Shown one piece after another: positions 8,884 to 17,135 of a DNA stretch of 64,000 nt. The notes beneath the pieces are model-generated. The model was given only the letters and a program-made list of their open reading frames with translations, made no database searches and was not told where the DNA came from. The translations under genes and the position numbers were made by a program. This DNA comes from Rhodobacteraceae bacterium QY30 (GTDB taxonomy: Bacteria > Pseudomonadota > Alphaproteobacteria > Rhodobacterales > Rhodobacteraceae): NCBI GenBank assembly GCA_002356635.1, contig CP023454.1, positions 868,001 to 932,000 of the forward strand. Reading direction: 5' to 3'. The stretch's first letter is position 1, and each line of letters starts with the position of its first letter.

Positions 8884-10050
8884 TCACCCCATCTGTCCGG
8901 GTTCGCGCGACAGCCTGTTGTAAAGCGCGTACAGGACCAGCGTCAGCACCAGCAGGATCAGGCCCAGCGCGGCCGCCATGCTCCAGTTCGCGGAGCCGGT
9001 GGCGTAGAAGGCGATGACCGAGGAAATCATCTGGTCCGTCGCGCCGCCGATCAGCGCGGGCGTGATGTAGTAGCCGATCGCCGACATGAAGACGAGCAGC
9101 ATCCCCGAGATGACCCCCCGCAGGCTGAGCGGCAGCAGCACCCGCAGGAAGGCCCGCACCGGATGCGCGCCCAGCGATGCGGCGGCCCCCATCAGGTTGC
9201 CGGGCACGGTCAGCAGCACCGAATAGATCGGCAGCACCATGAAGGGCAAAAGCACATGCGTCATCGCCAGCACCACGCCGAAGCGGTTGTAGATCAGCGC
9301 CAGCGGTGCGTTCGTCAGCCCAAGGCCCATCAGCGCCTGATTTATAAGGCCGTTTTCCTGCAAGAGGATCATCCAGGCCGCCGTCCGCACCAGAAGCGAG
9401 GTCCAGAGCGGCAGAAGAACCGCCCCCAACAGCAGCGCGCGCTTCCATCCCGTGACCGAGGCCGTGACCATCGCGTAAGGAAGGCCGATCAGCAGGCAGC
9501 AGAGCGTGACCAGCGCACCGGTCCAGAGCGTGCGCAGGATGATCGCGCCATTGGCCGAGGATCCGGCGGGCTTCGCCTGGATCGAACCGTCGCTGCCGCG
9601 TTCCAGATCGACCGACTCGAGCAGGTAGGCGTCGGTATAGGGCGAGGCGTTTTCCCGGATCGCCAGCCAATAGGCCGTGTCGCCCCAGCGCTTGTCGATC
9701 TCGGCCAGGGGCTTGTCGGGGCTTTCCTTCAGGGCCGTCACCGTCTTGCCCATCAGCGAACGGAACCCCGATTTCGAGGCGTTGAGCCGTCGGATGACAT
9801 CGCCCATTGCCATTTCGTCGGTATTGGCGGCCATGTCCGCGCGTAGCGCGGCCTGCACCTCGGCGCCCGGCAGTCCCTGGCCGTTCCAGCCGGAAATGGC
9901 CGAGGCGGTCCGTGGCAGCACCCGGGAAATCGCAGGGTCCGATATCGCCTGCGAAATCACCGTGACCAGCGGCCAGACGAAGAACACCCCCAGAAAGACC
10001 AGAAGCGGCGCGATCAGGACCAGCGCCTTCAGCTGTGGCGCGCGGCTCAT
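8884..10050 (-). CDS. Spermidine/putrescine-type ABC transporter permease (PotB family, long periplasmic loop)
   Basis: This 388-residue permease starts with MSRAPQLKALVLIAPLLVFL. About 130 residues of hydrophilic sequence separate helix 1 from helix 2, so the protein is clearly longer than the about 285 residues of classical PotB. This long first periplasmic loop marks a PotB subgroup of uncertain ligand. The EAA loop AAASLGAHPVRAFLRVLLPL is intact. The start at 10050 forms an ATGA overlap with the upstream ATPase stop, which is why it is preferred over an ATG 63 bp upstream. Confidence 0.9.
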   Translation of the reverse strand: MSRAPQLKALVLIAPLLVFLGVFFVWPLVTVISQAISDPAISRVLPRTASAISGWNGQGLPGAEVQAALRADMAANTDEMAMGDVIRRLNASKSGFRSLMGKTVTALKESPDKPLAEIDKRWGDTAYWLAIRENASPYTDAYLLESVDLERGSDGSIQAKPAGSSANGAIILRTLWTGALVTLCCLLIGLPYAMVTASVTGWKRALLLGAVLLPLWTSLLVRTAAWMILLQENGLINQALMGLGLTNAPLALIYNRFGVVLAMTHVLLPFMVLPIYSVLLTVPGNLMGAAASLGAHPVRAFLRVLLPLSLRGVISGMLLVFMSAIGYYITPALIGGATDQMISSVIAFYATGSANWSMAAALGLILLVLTLVLYALYNRLSREPGQMG

Positions 10051-11123
10051 GGGGCGATGACCCAGCCGTCGGTCGGGCGGAAGCTCAGCACGACCTGCGA
10101 TCCGTTCGGCCATTCGGCAGCCTTGCGGGGGACGCGGGCGATGATCCGGCCCGCGGCGGTGACGATCACGATGCGCAGGTGGTCGCCCTGGTAGATCGTG
10201 TCGGCCACGTCGCCTCGCAGCGTGTTCAGGCCGGTCAGGGCATCGGCGGGGCCGTGCAGGTCGATCCGTTCGGGGCGGAGCGACAGGAGTGCGTCGTCCC
10301 CCACCGAAAAGCCCGGGGCGCCGTCGGCCTGAAGGACGCTGCCGTCCGGCAGGGTCAACGCGACCCGCCCGCCATCGACGCCGGACACCTTGCCCGCCAG
10401 AAGGTTCGTCTCGCCGATGAATTCGGCCACGAAGCGGTTGGCGGGGTGGTCATAGACCTGACGCGGGCTGGCGCATTGCTGGATCTGGCCCTTGTTGAAC
10501 ACGGCGATCCGGTCCGACATGGTCAGCGCCTCGTCCTGGTCATGGGTGACGAAGATGATCGTCAGCCCCAGCCGGTGATGCAGTTCCCGGATATCCAGCT
10601 GCATCTGTTCGCGCAACTGCTTGTCCAGGGCGCCCAGGGGTTCGTCCATCAGCACCACGCGCGGTTCGAAGACCAGCGACCGGGCCAGCGCCACGCGCTG
10701 CTGCTGGCCGCCGGACAACTGGCCGGGCATCCGGTCGCTCAGGTGGCCAAGCTGGACCATGTCGAGCGCGCGTTTGACGCGGGTCGCGATTTCGGATTTC
10801 GGTGTGCCGCGCATCTCCAGCGGAAAGGCTACGTTCCGGGCGATGGTCATATGCGGGAAAAGGGCGTAGTTCTGGAACACCACCCCCATGTCGCGCTTGT
10901 AGGTCGGTACATCGTTCAGCCGCTGGCCATCCAGCGTGATGGCACCCGCGGTCACGCTTTCAAAGCCCGCAAGCATCATCAGAAGCGTGGTCTTGCCCGA
11001 CCCGGACGGCCCCAGAAGGCTGACGAATTCGCCCCGGGCAATCGTCAGGTCAAGATCCTCGACGACGCGGACGCTGCCGTAGTCCTTCGTGACCTTGTCA
11101 AAGCGCATGAAACTGTCGGTCAC
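10047..11123 (-). CDS. Spermidine/putrescine-type ABC transporter ATPase (PotA family)
   Basis: This 358-residue cytoplasmic ATPase has Walker A GPSGSGKT at 38-45, signature LSGGQ at 136-140, Walker B DEP at 160-162 and the H-loop THDQDEAL. A C-terminal TOBE-type regulatory domain follows (residues about 280-350). It lies downstream of the binding-protein gene, separated by 99 bp that hold a terminator-like hairpin. Its expression is therefore probably stepped down relative to the binding protein. Confidence 0.93.
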   Translation of the reverse strand: MTDSFMRFDKVTKDYGSVRVVEDLDLTIARGEFVSLLGPSGSGKTTLLMMLAGFESVTAGAITLDGQRLNDVPTYKRDMGVVFQNYALFPHMTIARNVAFPLEMRGTPKSEIATRVKRALDMVQLGHLSDRMPGQLSGGQQQRVALARSLVFEPRVVLMDEPLGALDKQLREQMQLDIRELHHRLGLTIIFVTHDQDEALTMSDRIAVFNKGQIQQCASPRQVYDHPANRFVAEFIGETNLLAGKVSGVDGGRVALTLPDGSVLQADGAPGFSVGDDALLSLRPERIDLHGPADALTGLNTLRGDVADTIYQGDHLRIVIVTAAGRIIARVPRKAAEWPNGSQVVLSFRPTDGWVIAP

Positions 11124-11181
11124 GATTCCCCCTTCGTGATCGTGGAGACGTCGCCTCTCGGGGCGCTCGCTCCCATCGTGG

Positions 11182-11213
11182 AAAAGGGCCGGCCGGTTTT
11201 CACCGACCGGCCC
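11182..11213 (-). terminator. Intercistronic hairpin with T-run between binding protein and ATPase
   Basis: GGGCCGG (11186-11192) pairs with CCGGCCC (11207-11213), extended by CGGT/ACCG after one mismatch, with a TTTC loop. On the minus strand it is followed by TTTT (11185-11182). It sits inside the operon just after the binding-protein stop. Such partial terminators commonly keep binding-protein mRNA in excess over the membrane subunits; that role is inferred. Confidence 0.65.
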
Positions 11214-11222
11214 GAACCTTGT

Positions 11223-12284
11223 TTACTGGGCGACCCAGGCATTGAACCGTTGAGTCAGTTCCTCGGAGTTGTCGACCCAGAAATCGACGTTCAGGGGAAT
11301 GGAAACGGCAAGGTTGTCGGCATAGGTCGGCAGGTCCGGTGCCAGTTTCGGATCCACCTTCTCGGCCGCGGCCTTCACCGGCAGACCGTAGGCGATGTGC
11401 TCGGGCAGCTTGGCCAGGTTCTCGGGGGCGTTCGCAAAGGCGATGAAGTCCATGCCGGCGTCCTTGTTCTCGGCGCCTTTCAGGATCACCCAGCTGTCGA
11501 CGGCATAGATGCTCTGGTTCCAGACCAGCTTCATGTTCGTGCCTTCGGTCTTGTTCAGGCCGGTGATGCGGCCGTTGTAGGCGGTGGACATCACCACGTC
11601 GCCGGTCTGCAGCAGGCTCAGCGGCTGCGCGCCCGCTTCCCACCACACCAGGTTCGGGCGCAGTTCATCCAGCTTCTTGAAGGCCCGGTCGACGCCTTCG
11701 GGGGTGGCCAGCACGTCATAGACTTCGTTGGCGGGTACGCCGTCCGCCATCAGGGCGATTTCCAGCGAATATTTCGCGCCCTTGCGCAGGCCGCGCTTGC
11801 CCGGGAACTTCTTCACGTCCCAGAAATCCGCCCAGCTTTTCGGGGTGTCGCCTGTCAGCTTGTTGCCGTCATAGGTCAGCGCGACCGACCACACGATATG
11901 GCCCGCGCCGCAATCCGAGGTCCCGGCGTCGATATAGGCTTCCTTGCCGCCCAGCTTCGACCAGTCGAGCTTTTCGTAGATGCCGTCGGCACAGCCCAGC
12001 GCCAGTTCCTCGGCCTCGACCTGGACGACATCCCAGTTGGGCGATCCGGCCTTCACCTTGGATTGCAGGACGCCGTAGCCGCCTTCCCAGGCCTCGTCCA
12101 GAACCGGCTTGCCGGTCTTTTCGGCGAAGGGCTTGAAGAACAGTTCGCGCTGCGCGTCCTGGAAGGTGCCGCCCCAGGACACCACGGTCAGGTCGCGCGC
12201 CAGGGCGGCCGTGCCCGAAAGCGCCAGCACTGCCGCGCCCGCGACAAGTGCGGCCCGGTATTTCGAAAGTCTGGTCATGATCAT
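11223..12284 (-). CDS. Spermidine/putrescine-type ABC transporter periplasmic binding protein (PotD/PotF family)
   Basis: This 353-residue secreted solute-binding protein has a Sec signal peptide, with charged residues, then ALVAGAAVLALSGTAALA, and cleavage before RDLTVVSWGG. The mature start is typical of the SBP_bac_8/PotD group. The start at 12284 is chosen because an AGGGAGA ribosome site lies about 9 bp upstream and it gives a normal-length signal peptide. It follows the HisD-family gene and precedes the ATPase and permeases. The ligand is unknown. Confidence 0.9.
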   Translation of the reverse strand: MIMTRLSKYRAALVAGAAVLALSGTAALARDLTVVSWGGTFQDAQRELFFKPFAEKTGKPVLDEAWEGGYGVLQSKVKAGSPNWDVVQVEAEELALGCADGIYEKLDWSKLGGKEAYIDAGTSDCGAGHIVWSVALTYDGNKLTGDTPKSWADFWDVKKFPGKRGLRKGAKYSLEIALMADGVPANEVYDVLATPEGVDRAFKKLDELRPNLVWWEAGAQPLSLLQTGDVVMSTAYNGRITGLNKTEGTNMKLVWNQSIYAVDSWVILKGAENKDAGMDFIAFANAPENLAKLPEHIAYGLPVKAAAEKVDPKLAPDLPTYADNLAVSIPLNVDFWVDNSEELTQRFNAWVAQ

Positions 12285-12321
12285 TGTTGTTGTTCTCCCT
12301 GTTGTTACCTGGACGTTACAT

Positions 12322-12355
12322 CCGCCACGCGGGATTTCACAAGCCCGCGTGGCGG
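12322..12355 (-). other. Perfect 12-bp stem-loop between HisD-family gene and binding protein
   Basis: CCGCCACGCGGG (12322-12333) is perfectly complementary to 12344-12355, with a 10-nt loop. No T-run follows on either strand. It lies in the 77-bp gap between the dehydrogenase stop and the binding-protein start. It could be an RNA processing or stability element, or a Rho-assisted terminator, that sets the dehydrogenase apart from the transport genes. Confidence 0.6.
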
Positions 12356-12361
12356 CAGGTT

Positions 12362-13645
12362 TCAGTTCTGCTCCACCCGGAAGGCGGCGGCCCGCCGGTG
12401 GCCCTCCAGCCCTTCCGAGGCGCTTTGCCGGATGGCGGGCATCGCTACCTGCGCAATGGCCCCGTCCTCCAGCCATTGATGGGTGCAGATCTTTACGTAG
12501 GACCCGACCCAAAGCCCGCCGGTATAGCGTCCGGCGGCCATCGTGGGCAGGGTGTGGTTCGTCCCGATGCACTTGTCCGAATAGACGACCGAGGCATTTT
12601 CCCCGATGAACAGCGAACCGTAATTCGACAGCTTCAGCGCCAGGCCCTTGGCGTCCTTCGTGTGGACCTGAAGGTGTTCGGCGGCGATGATGTCGGAATA
12701 GGCGATCATCGCGGCCTCGTCCGGCACCACGGCAATCTCGCCATAGTCGCGCCAGGCGACGCCCGCCACCGGGGCGGTGGGCAGGTCCAGCAGTTGGCGT
12801 TCGACCTCGGCCAGCACCGCTTCGGCCAAGGCGCGGTCGGTGGTGATCAGGCCCACGCGGGTCCGCACGTCATGTTCGGCCTGGGCCAGCATGTCGGTGG
12901 CGATCATGCGCGGATTGCCGGTTTCGTCGGCCAGCGTGTAGATCTCGCTGGGTCCGGCCAGCTGGTCGATGCCGACCGGGCCGAAGACCTGGCGCTTGGC
13001 TTCGTTCACGAAGGCATTGCCGGGGCCGACGATCTTGTCGACCTTCGGGATCGATTCCGTGCCATAGGCCATCGCGGCAATGGCCTGCGCGCCGCCGACG
13101 CGGAAGATCCGGTCGGCACCCGACATGTGGCAGCCGGCGATCATCGCGGGGTGGGCATTGGGCGGCAGGCAGGCGATGACCTCCTGCACGCCGGCGACCT
13201 TGGCGGGCACGATGGTCATCACCGGCGCCGACAGCAGCGGATAACGCCCGCCGGGGACGTAGCATCCGACGCGGCCGATGGGGATGACGCGGTGGCCCAG
13301 GTGGACGCCGGGCAGGGGCTCGACCTCCAGCGGCAGGATGGTGCCCAGCTGCGCCCGGGCAAAGGCGGTGACGTTGTCGATGGCGAATTGCGTGTCGGCG
13401 CGGGTCTGCGGGTCCAGCGCGGCAACGGCGGCTTCGCGGTCGGCCATCGGCACTTCCAGCACCGCCAGGTCCGAGTTGTCGAATTGCCGGGAATAGTCGC
13501 GCACCGCGGCATCCCCGCGGGCTGCGACGTCGGCCAGGATCGACTTTACCGTCGCCTCGACGGGCGCAGTGTCCGTCACCGCGTCGCGGGAAGGCGCCTT
13601 GATGAAAGAGATACGCCCTTCAAGGGCTTGGGGCAGACTGGCCAT
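12362..13645 (-). CDS. HisD-family zinc-dependent dehydrogenase (histidinol dehydrogenase paralogue)
   Basis: This 427-residue cytoplasmic NAD-dependent dehydrogenase has the full HisD fold and catalytic set. Zinc ligands correspond to Q255, H258, D357 and H416, and the base pair E323-H324 is present. Authentic HisD oxidises L-histidinol. This copy heads an ABC-transport operon with an isomerase, a phosphoesterase and a divergent regulator rather than his genes. It more likely oxidises a different alcohol, as the HisD homologue HpsN does for dihydroxypropanesulfonate. It diverges from hisD-like sequence mainly around YSDKCIGTNHTLPT. True histidine biosynthesis cannot be excluded without knowing whether another hisD exists. 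Confidence 0.85.
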   Translation of the reverse strand: MASLPQALEGRISFIKAPSRDAVTDTAPVEATVKSILADVAARGDAAVRDYSRQFDNSDLAVLEVPMADREAAVAALDPQTRADTQFAIDNVTAFARAQLGTILPLEVEPLPGVHLGHRVIPIGRVGCYVPGGRYPLLSAPVMTIVPAKVAGVQEVIACLPPNAHPAMIAGCHMSGADRIFRVGGAQAIAAMAYGTESIPKVDKIVGPGNAFVNEAKRQVFGPVGIDQLAGPSEIYTLADETGNPRMIATDMLAQAEHDVRTRVGLITTDRALAEAVLAEVERQLLDLPTAPVAGVAWRDYGEIAVVPDEAAMIAYSDIIAAEHLQVHTKDAKGLALKLSNYGSLFIGENASVVYSDKCIGTNHTLPTMAAGRYTGGLWVGSYVKICTHQWLEDGAIAQVAMPAIRQSASEGLEGHRRAAAFRVEQN

Positions 13646-13688
13646 GCGGGTGGTCCTGTTTTCAGCTGAGATTAGGCACAGTTTATCG

Positions 13689-13717
13689 GGGGCAGGGACG
13701 ATTCCCTCAATTGCCCC
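13689..13717. promoter_or_regulatory. Candidate operator in the hisD-family/XRE divergent promoter
   Basis: An inverted repeat AGGGA-CGAT-TCCCT (13694-13707) is nested inside GGGGC/GCCCC (13689-13693 and 13713-13717). It lies in the 124-bp region between divergent starts. The neighbouring XRE-cupin regulator is the obvious candidate to bind here. The site is inferred from symmetry and position only. Confidence 0.35.
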
Positions 13718-13769
13718 GGCGGGACGTGGTGCATATGTTCACCGAAAGCATGCTCCGGAGACAAAGATC

Positions 13770-14318
13770 GTGCCCCAGATCGGCCTGCATGTCCGCGAAC
13801 TCCGCCGCCGCCGTCAGCTCAGCTCTCGCGGATTGGCGGCGCGGGCAGGCGTGTCGCATTCCACCATCTCGCTGATCGAGCGTGACCGGATGAGTCCCTC
13901 GATCGACACGCTGGGCGCCATCGTCGATGCCCTGGGCACCACGCTGGTCGAATTCTTCGCCGGCCTGCGCAGCACCTACAGCTACAGCCCCGTCTATGCC
14001 CCGGACGAGTTCGTCGAGATCGGCAATCCCGAAGAAATCTCATACCGCGCCATCGGCTTCAACCAGCCCGCCCGCACCATGCAGATGCTGGTGGAAACCT
14101 ACGCGCCCGGCGCCGATACCGGCGAGATCTTTTCCCATGACGCGCAAGAAGGCGGCTTTGTGCTGGAGGGGGTGATCGAACTGACCGTCGGCGGGGAAAC
14201 CTACCTTCTGGCGGAAGGACATGGTTACTACTTCGACAGCAACCTGCCGCACCGCTTCCGGAACGCGGGGCCCGGCGTGGCAAGAATAATGAGCGCGATC
14301 ACCCCTCCAAGCTACTGA
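13770..14318 (+). CDS. XRE-family regulator with C-terminal cupin domain
   Basis: This 182-residue cytoplasmic regulator has an N-terminal helix-turn-helix (about residues 6-60, with AARAGVSHSTISLIERDRMS as the recognition region). A cupin_2 sensor domain (about 110-180) carries DAQEGGFVLEGVIELTVGGE and GYYFDSNLPHRFRN. The layout is that of PuuR-type regulators of amine and amino-compound catabolism. The start is assigned to GTG 13770, which has GGAG 9 bp upstream. Longer in-frame starts would run into the divergent dehydrogenase gene. It probably controls the divergent HisD/ABC operon in response to a ligand bound by the cupin. Confidence 0.9.
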   Translation: MPQIGLHVRELRRRRQLSSRGLAARAGVSHSTISLIERDRMSPSIDTLGAIVDALGTTLVEFFAGLRSTYSYSPVYAPDEFVEIGNPEEISYRAIGFNQPARTMQMLVETYAPGADTGEIFSHDAQEGGFVLEGVIELTVGGETYLLAEGHGYYFDSNLPHRFRNAGPGVARIMSAITPPSY

Positions 14319-14338
14319 CCCGGGTCCAACCGCGATCA

Positions 14339-14359
14339 TGCCTGCATCTTTTGCAGGCA
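14339..14359 (+). terminator. Stem-loop after the XRE-cupin gene
   Basis: TGCCTGCA (14339-14346) and TGCAGGCA (14352-14359) form an 8-bp stem with a 5-nt loop, 20 bp after the regulator stop codon. No T-tract follows, so intrinsic termination is uncertain. It separates the regulator from the next promoter. Confidence 0.4.
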
Positions 14360-14386
14360 GCCTGCGCGCATTCCCGGCGATGCCGG

Positions 14387-14416
14387 TTGATGTATTCCGG
14401 CCCTTGAATATATTCT
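14387..14416 (+). promoter_or_regulatory. Sigma70-type promoter with embedded ATTC-N8-GAAT palindrome (SqrR/BigR-like operator)
   Basis: TTGATG (14387-14392) and TATATT (14409-14414) form a -35/-10 pair spaced 16 bp. The spacer holds ATTC-CGGCCCTT-GAAT (14394-14409). As I recall it, that ATTC-N8-GAAT layout is the operator of SqrR, the persulfide-sensing ArsR-family repressor of Rhodobacter. The downstream gene encodes a persulfide-dioxygenase-like MBL protein, so the match is biologically coherent. Binding by SqrR is inferred; no sqrR gene lies in the window. Confidence 0.6.
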
Positions 14417-14447
14417 AGTGATGAAACCGGCAAGGGACGGGAATGAC

Positions 14448-15332
14448 ATGGCCAACCATCCAGTGAACCTGAACGTCGTGCCCGAGGTGCATGGATTCTT
14501 CGATCCGGCCACCAACACGATCAGCTATGTGGTGCGCGATCCGGCTTCCGAAGCCTGTGCCGTCATCGATTCCGTCATGGACATCGACTATGCCGCCGGG
14601 CGGATCACCCATGACCACGCGGACAGGATCGTCGCCTTCATCCATGCCCGGGGCTGGCAGCTGGAATGGCTGATCGAGACGCATGTCCACGCCGACCACC
14701 TGAGCGCGGCGCCCTATATCCAGGCGCAGTTGGGTGGCAGGATCGGTATTGGCAGCAAGATCACCGTCGTTCAGGAAACCTTCGGGAAGATCTTCAACGA
14801 AGGGACCGAGTTCCAGCGCGACGGATCGCAGTTCGATGCCCTGTTCGAGGATGGCGACCGCTATCGCATCGGCACCATGGAGGCGGTGGCGATCCACACC
14901 CCCGGGCACACCCCCGCCTGCATGACGCATCTGATCGGCAATGCCGCCTTCGTGGGGGATACGCTGTTCATGCCCGACGGCGGCTCGGCGCGGGCGGATT
15001 TCCCCGGCGGCGATGCCGGCATGCTGTATGACAGCATCCAGAAGGTGCTGGCGCTGCCGGGCGAGATGCGGCTGTTCATGTGCCACGACTACGGGCCCAA
15101 CGGCCGCGACATCCGCTGGGAAAGCACCGTGGCCGAGGAGCGCGACCACAACATCCATGTCGGTGCGGGCACGACGCGAGAGGACTTCATCAAGCTCAGG
15201 ACCGAACGGGATGCGACGCTGTCGATGCCGAAGCTGATCCTTCCGTCCTTGCAGGTGAACATGCGGGCCGGCGAGGTGCCGAAGGACCAGGACGGCCGAC
15301 CGATGCTGAAGGTGCCGGTGAACCGGCTGTGA
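14448..15332 (+). CDS. MBL-fold hydrolase, persulfide dioxygenase-like (ETHE1/Blh group)
   Basis: This 294-residue metallo-beta-lactamase-fold protein has HVHADH at 79-84, a GHTPACMTH metal-binding segment, GDTLFMPDGGSARADFPGG and CHDYGP. This is the pattern of the ETHE1/Blh persulfide dioxygenase and glyoxalase II-like group. Persulfide dioxygenases oxidise glutathione persulfide to sulfite. The start at 14448 is preferred because AAGGGACGGGA lies just upstream, and an earlier ATG at 14418 would fall at the predicted transcription start. It is followed within 3 bp by the SulP transporter, pointing to a joint sulfide/sulfite role. Confidence 0.85.
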   Translation: MANHPVNLNVVPEVHGFFDPATNTISYVVRDPASEACAVIDSVMDIDYAAGRITHDHADRIVAFIHARGWQLEWLIETHVHADHLSAAPYIQAQLGGRIGIGSKITVVQETFGKIFNEGTEFQRDGSQFDALFEDGDRYRIGTMEAVAIHTPGHTPACMTHLIGNAAFVGDTLFMPDGGSARADFPGGDAGMLYDSIQKVLALPGEMRLFMCHDYGPNGRDIRWESTVAEERDHNIHVGAGTTREDFIKLRTERDATLSMPKLILPSLQVNMRAGEVPKDQDGRPMLKVPVNRL

Positions 15333-15334
15333 CG

Positions 15335-17110
15335 ATGCGCGCCCGGGGCGTTTCCGTTCGCCGCTGGCTGCCGGTCCTCGATTGGGCGCGGCGCTATGAT
15401 CGGGCCACCCTGGCGGGAGACCTGACGGCGGCGGTGATCGTCACGGTGATGCTGATCCCGCAGTCGCTGGCCTATGCGATGCTGGCGGGCCTGCCGCCCG
15501 AGGCGGGACTTTATGCCTCGATCGTGCCGATCCTGCTCTATTCGCTGTTCGGATCGTCGCGGGTTCTGGCCGTGGGACCGGTCGCCGTGGTGTCGCTGAT
15601 GACAGCGGCCTCGGTGGGGCAGGTGGTTCAGGCAGGGACGGCGGGCTATGCCACGGCCGCGCTGACGCTTGCGTTCCTGTCGGGCCTTGTCCTTCTGCTG
15701 ATGGGTGTGTTGCGGCTGGGATTCATCGCGAATTTCCTGTCCCATCCGGTGATCGCGGGGTTCATCTCGGCCTCGGGCCTGCTGATCGCGGCCAGCCAGA
15801 TCGGGCCGATGGTCGGCCTGAAGGCCGAGGGGCAGGGCATGGTCGCGCAACTGGTCTTCCTGATCGAAAACATCGATCGGGCGAACGGACCGACGGCTGT
15901 GATCGGGGCGGCCAGTCTTGCCGCCCTGGTCTGGATGCGCCGGGGGTTGAAGCCGCTTCTGCGCCGCCTGGGCCTTGGTGCGCGCGCCGCAGACCTTCTG
16001 GTCCGGGCCGGGCCGGTCGGTGCTGTCGTGCTGGCCACGGCGGCGGTCTGGGCCCTTGGACTGGACCAGCGCGGGGTGGCCGTCACCGGCGCGGTGCCGC
16101 AGCGCCTGCCGCCGTTCACGCTGCCGTCCCTCGACCTGACGCTGATCCGGGAACTGGCGCTGCCGGCGGCGCTGATTTCCCTGATCGGCTTTGTCGAATC
16201 CGTCTCTGTCGGACAGACCCTGGCCGCCCGGCGGCGACAGAGGATCGACCCCGACCAGGAACTGGTGGCGCTGGGGGCGGCGAACCTGGGCGCGGCCTTC
16301 GCGGGGGGATTTCCCGTCACGGGCGGCTTCGCGCGGTCGGTCGTCAACCACGATGCCGGGGCTGAAACCCCCGCTGCGGGGGCGTTCACGGCCCTTGGCC
16401 TGGCGCTGGCATCCTTGTTCCTGACGCCCTTCATCGCGCTTTTGCCCAAGGCGACCCTCGCCGCGACCATCGTCGTCGCGGTCCTAAGCCTGGTCGACCT
16501 GTCGATTCTGAAGCGCAGTTGGGCTTATTCCCGCGCCGATTTCGCCACCGTCGCGGCGACCATGTCCGTCACGCTTCTGGTGGGGGTCGAGGCGGGGGTG
16601 ATGGCGGGCGTCGGTCTGTCGCTGCTGTTGTATCTCTACCGCACCTCGCGGCCGCATGTGGCCGAGGTGGGGCGGGTGCCGGGCACCGAGCATTTCCGCA
16701 ACATCCACCGCTTTGCCGTGGAAACCGACCCCCGTGTCCTGATCCTGCGCATCGACGAAAGCCTTTACTTCGCCAACACCCGCTACCTGGAGTCGCTGAT
16801 CCTGGAGCGGGTCTCGGGCGATGCGGCGCTGCGCCATGTGGTGCTGATGTGTTCCGCAGTGAACGAGATCGACCTGAGCGCGCTGGAAACGCTTGAGGAA
16901 CTGGACCATCGGTTGCACGAGATGGGGCTGAAGCTGCATCTGGCCGAGGTGAAGGGTCCGGTGATGGACCGGCTGGCGCCGACCGACTTCCTGCGGCAAA
17001 TGTCGGGGCAGGTCTTCGTTTCGCAGTTCGAGGCCTGGTGCCGCCTGACGGATCGCGGCACCACGCAGGATCTTCGGCAGCACGCGCAGGCGCGCGTCCG
17101 TGCCGGGTGA
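15335..17110 (+). CDS. SulP-family anion transporter with STAS domain
   Basis: This 591-residue inner-membrane protein has an N-terminal transport domain of 10-14 helices, starting with the SulP signature region IVTVMLIPQSLAYAMLAGLP. A cytoplasmic STAS domain covers about residues 440-560. SulP proteins carry sulfate, bicarbonate or other anions. Its position directly after the persulfide-dioxygenase-like gene suggests export of sulfite/sulfate or sulfur-oxyanion exchange. A GTG at 15329, overlapping the upstream stop, is an alternative start that would add two residues. Confidence 0.92.
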   Translation: MRARGVSVRRWLPVLDWARRYDRATLAGDLTAAVIVTVMLIPQSLAYAMLAGLPPEAGLYASIVPILLYSLFGSSRVLAVGPVAVVSLMTAASVGQVVQAGTAGYATAALTLAFLSGLVLLLMGVLRLGFIANFLSHPVIAGFISASGLLIAASQIGPMVGLKAEGQGMVAQLVFLIENIDRANGPTAVIGAASLAALVWMRRGLKPLLRRLGLGARAADLLVRAGPVGAVVLATAAVWALGLDQRGVAVTGAVPQRLPPFTLPSLDLTLIRELALPAALISLIGFVESVSVGQTLAARRRQRIDPDQELVALGAANLGAAFAGGFPVTGGFARSVVNHDAGAETPAAGAFTALGLALASLFLTPFIALLPKATLAATIVVAVLSLVDLSILKRSWAYSRADFATVAATMSVTLLVGVEAGVMAGVGLSLLLYLYRTSRPHVAEVGRVPGTEHFRNIHRFAVETDPRVLILRIDESLYFANTRYLESLILERVSGDAALRHVVLMCSAVNEIDLSALETLEELDHRLHEMGLKLHLAEVKGPVMDRLAPTDFLRQMSGQVFVSQFEAWCRLTDRGTTQDLRQHAQARVRAG

Positions 17111-17135
17111 AGCCCGTGCAGGGGCCGAGTTGGCC

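Noticed and set aside
10035-12479. 814-codon plus-strand open frame
   Set aside because: It is antisense to well-supported ABC transporter genes; its length reflects high-GC codon bias and its translation has no family features.
12362-13645. Assignment of the gene as histidine-biosynthetic hisD
   Set aside because: Catalytic residues fit, but there are no his neighbours and the operon is catabolic; kept at family level.
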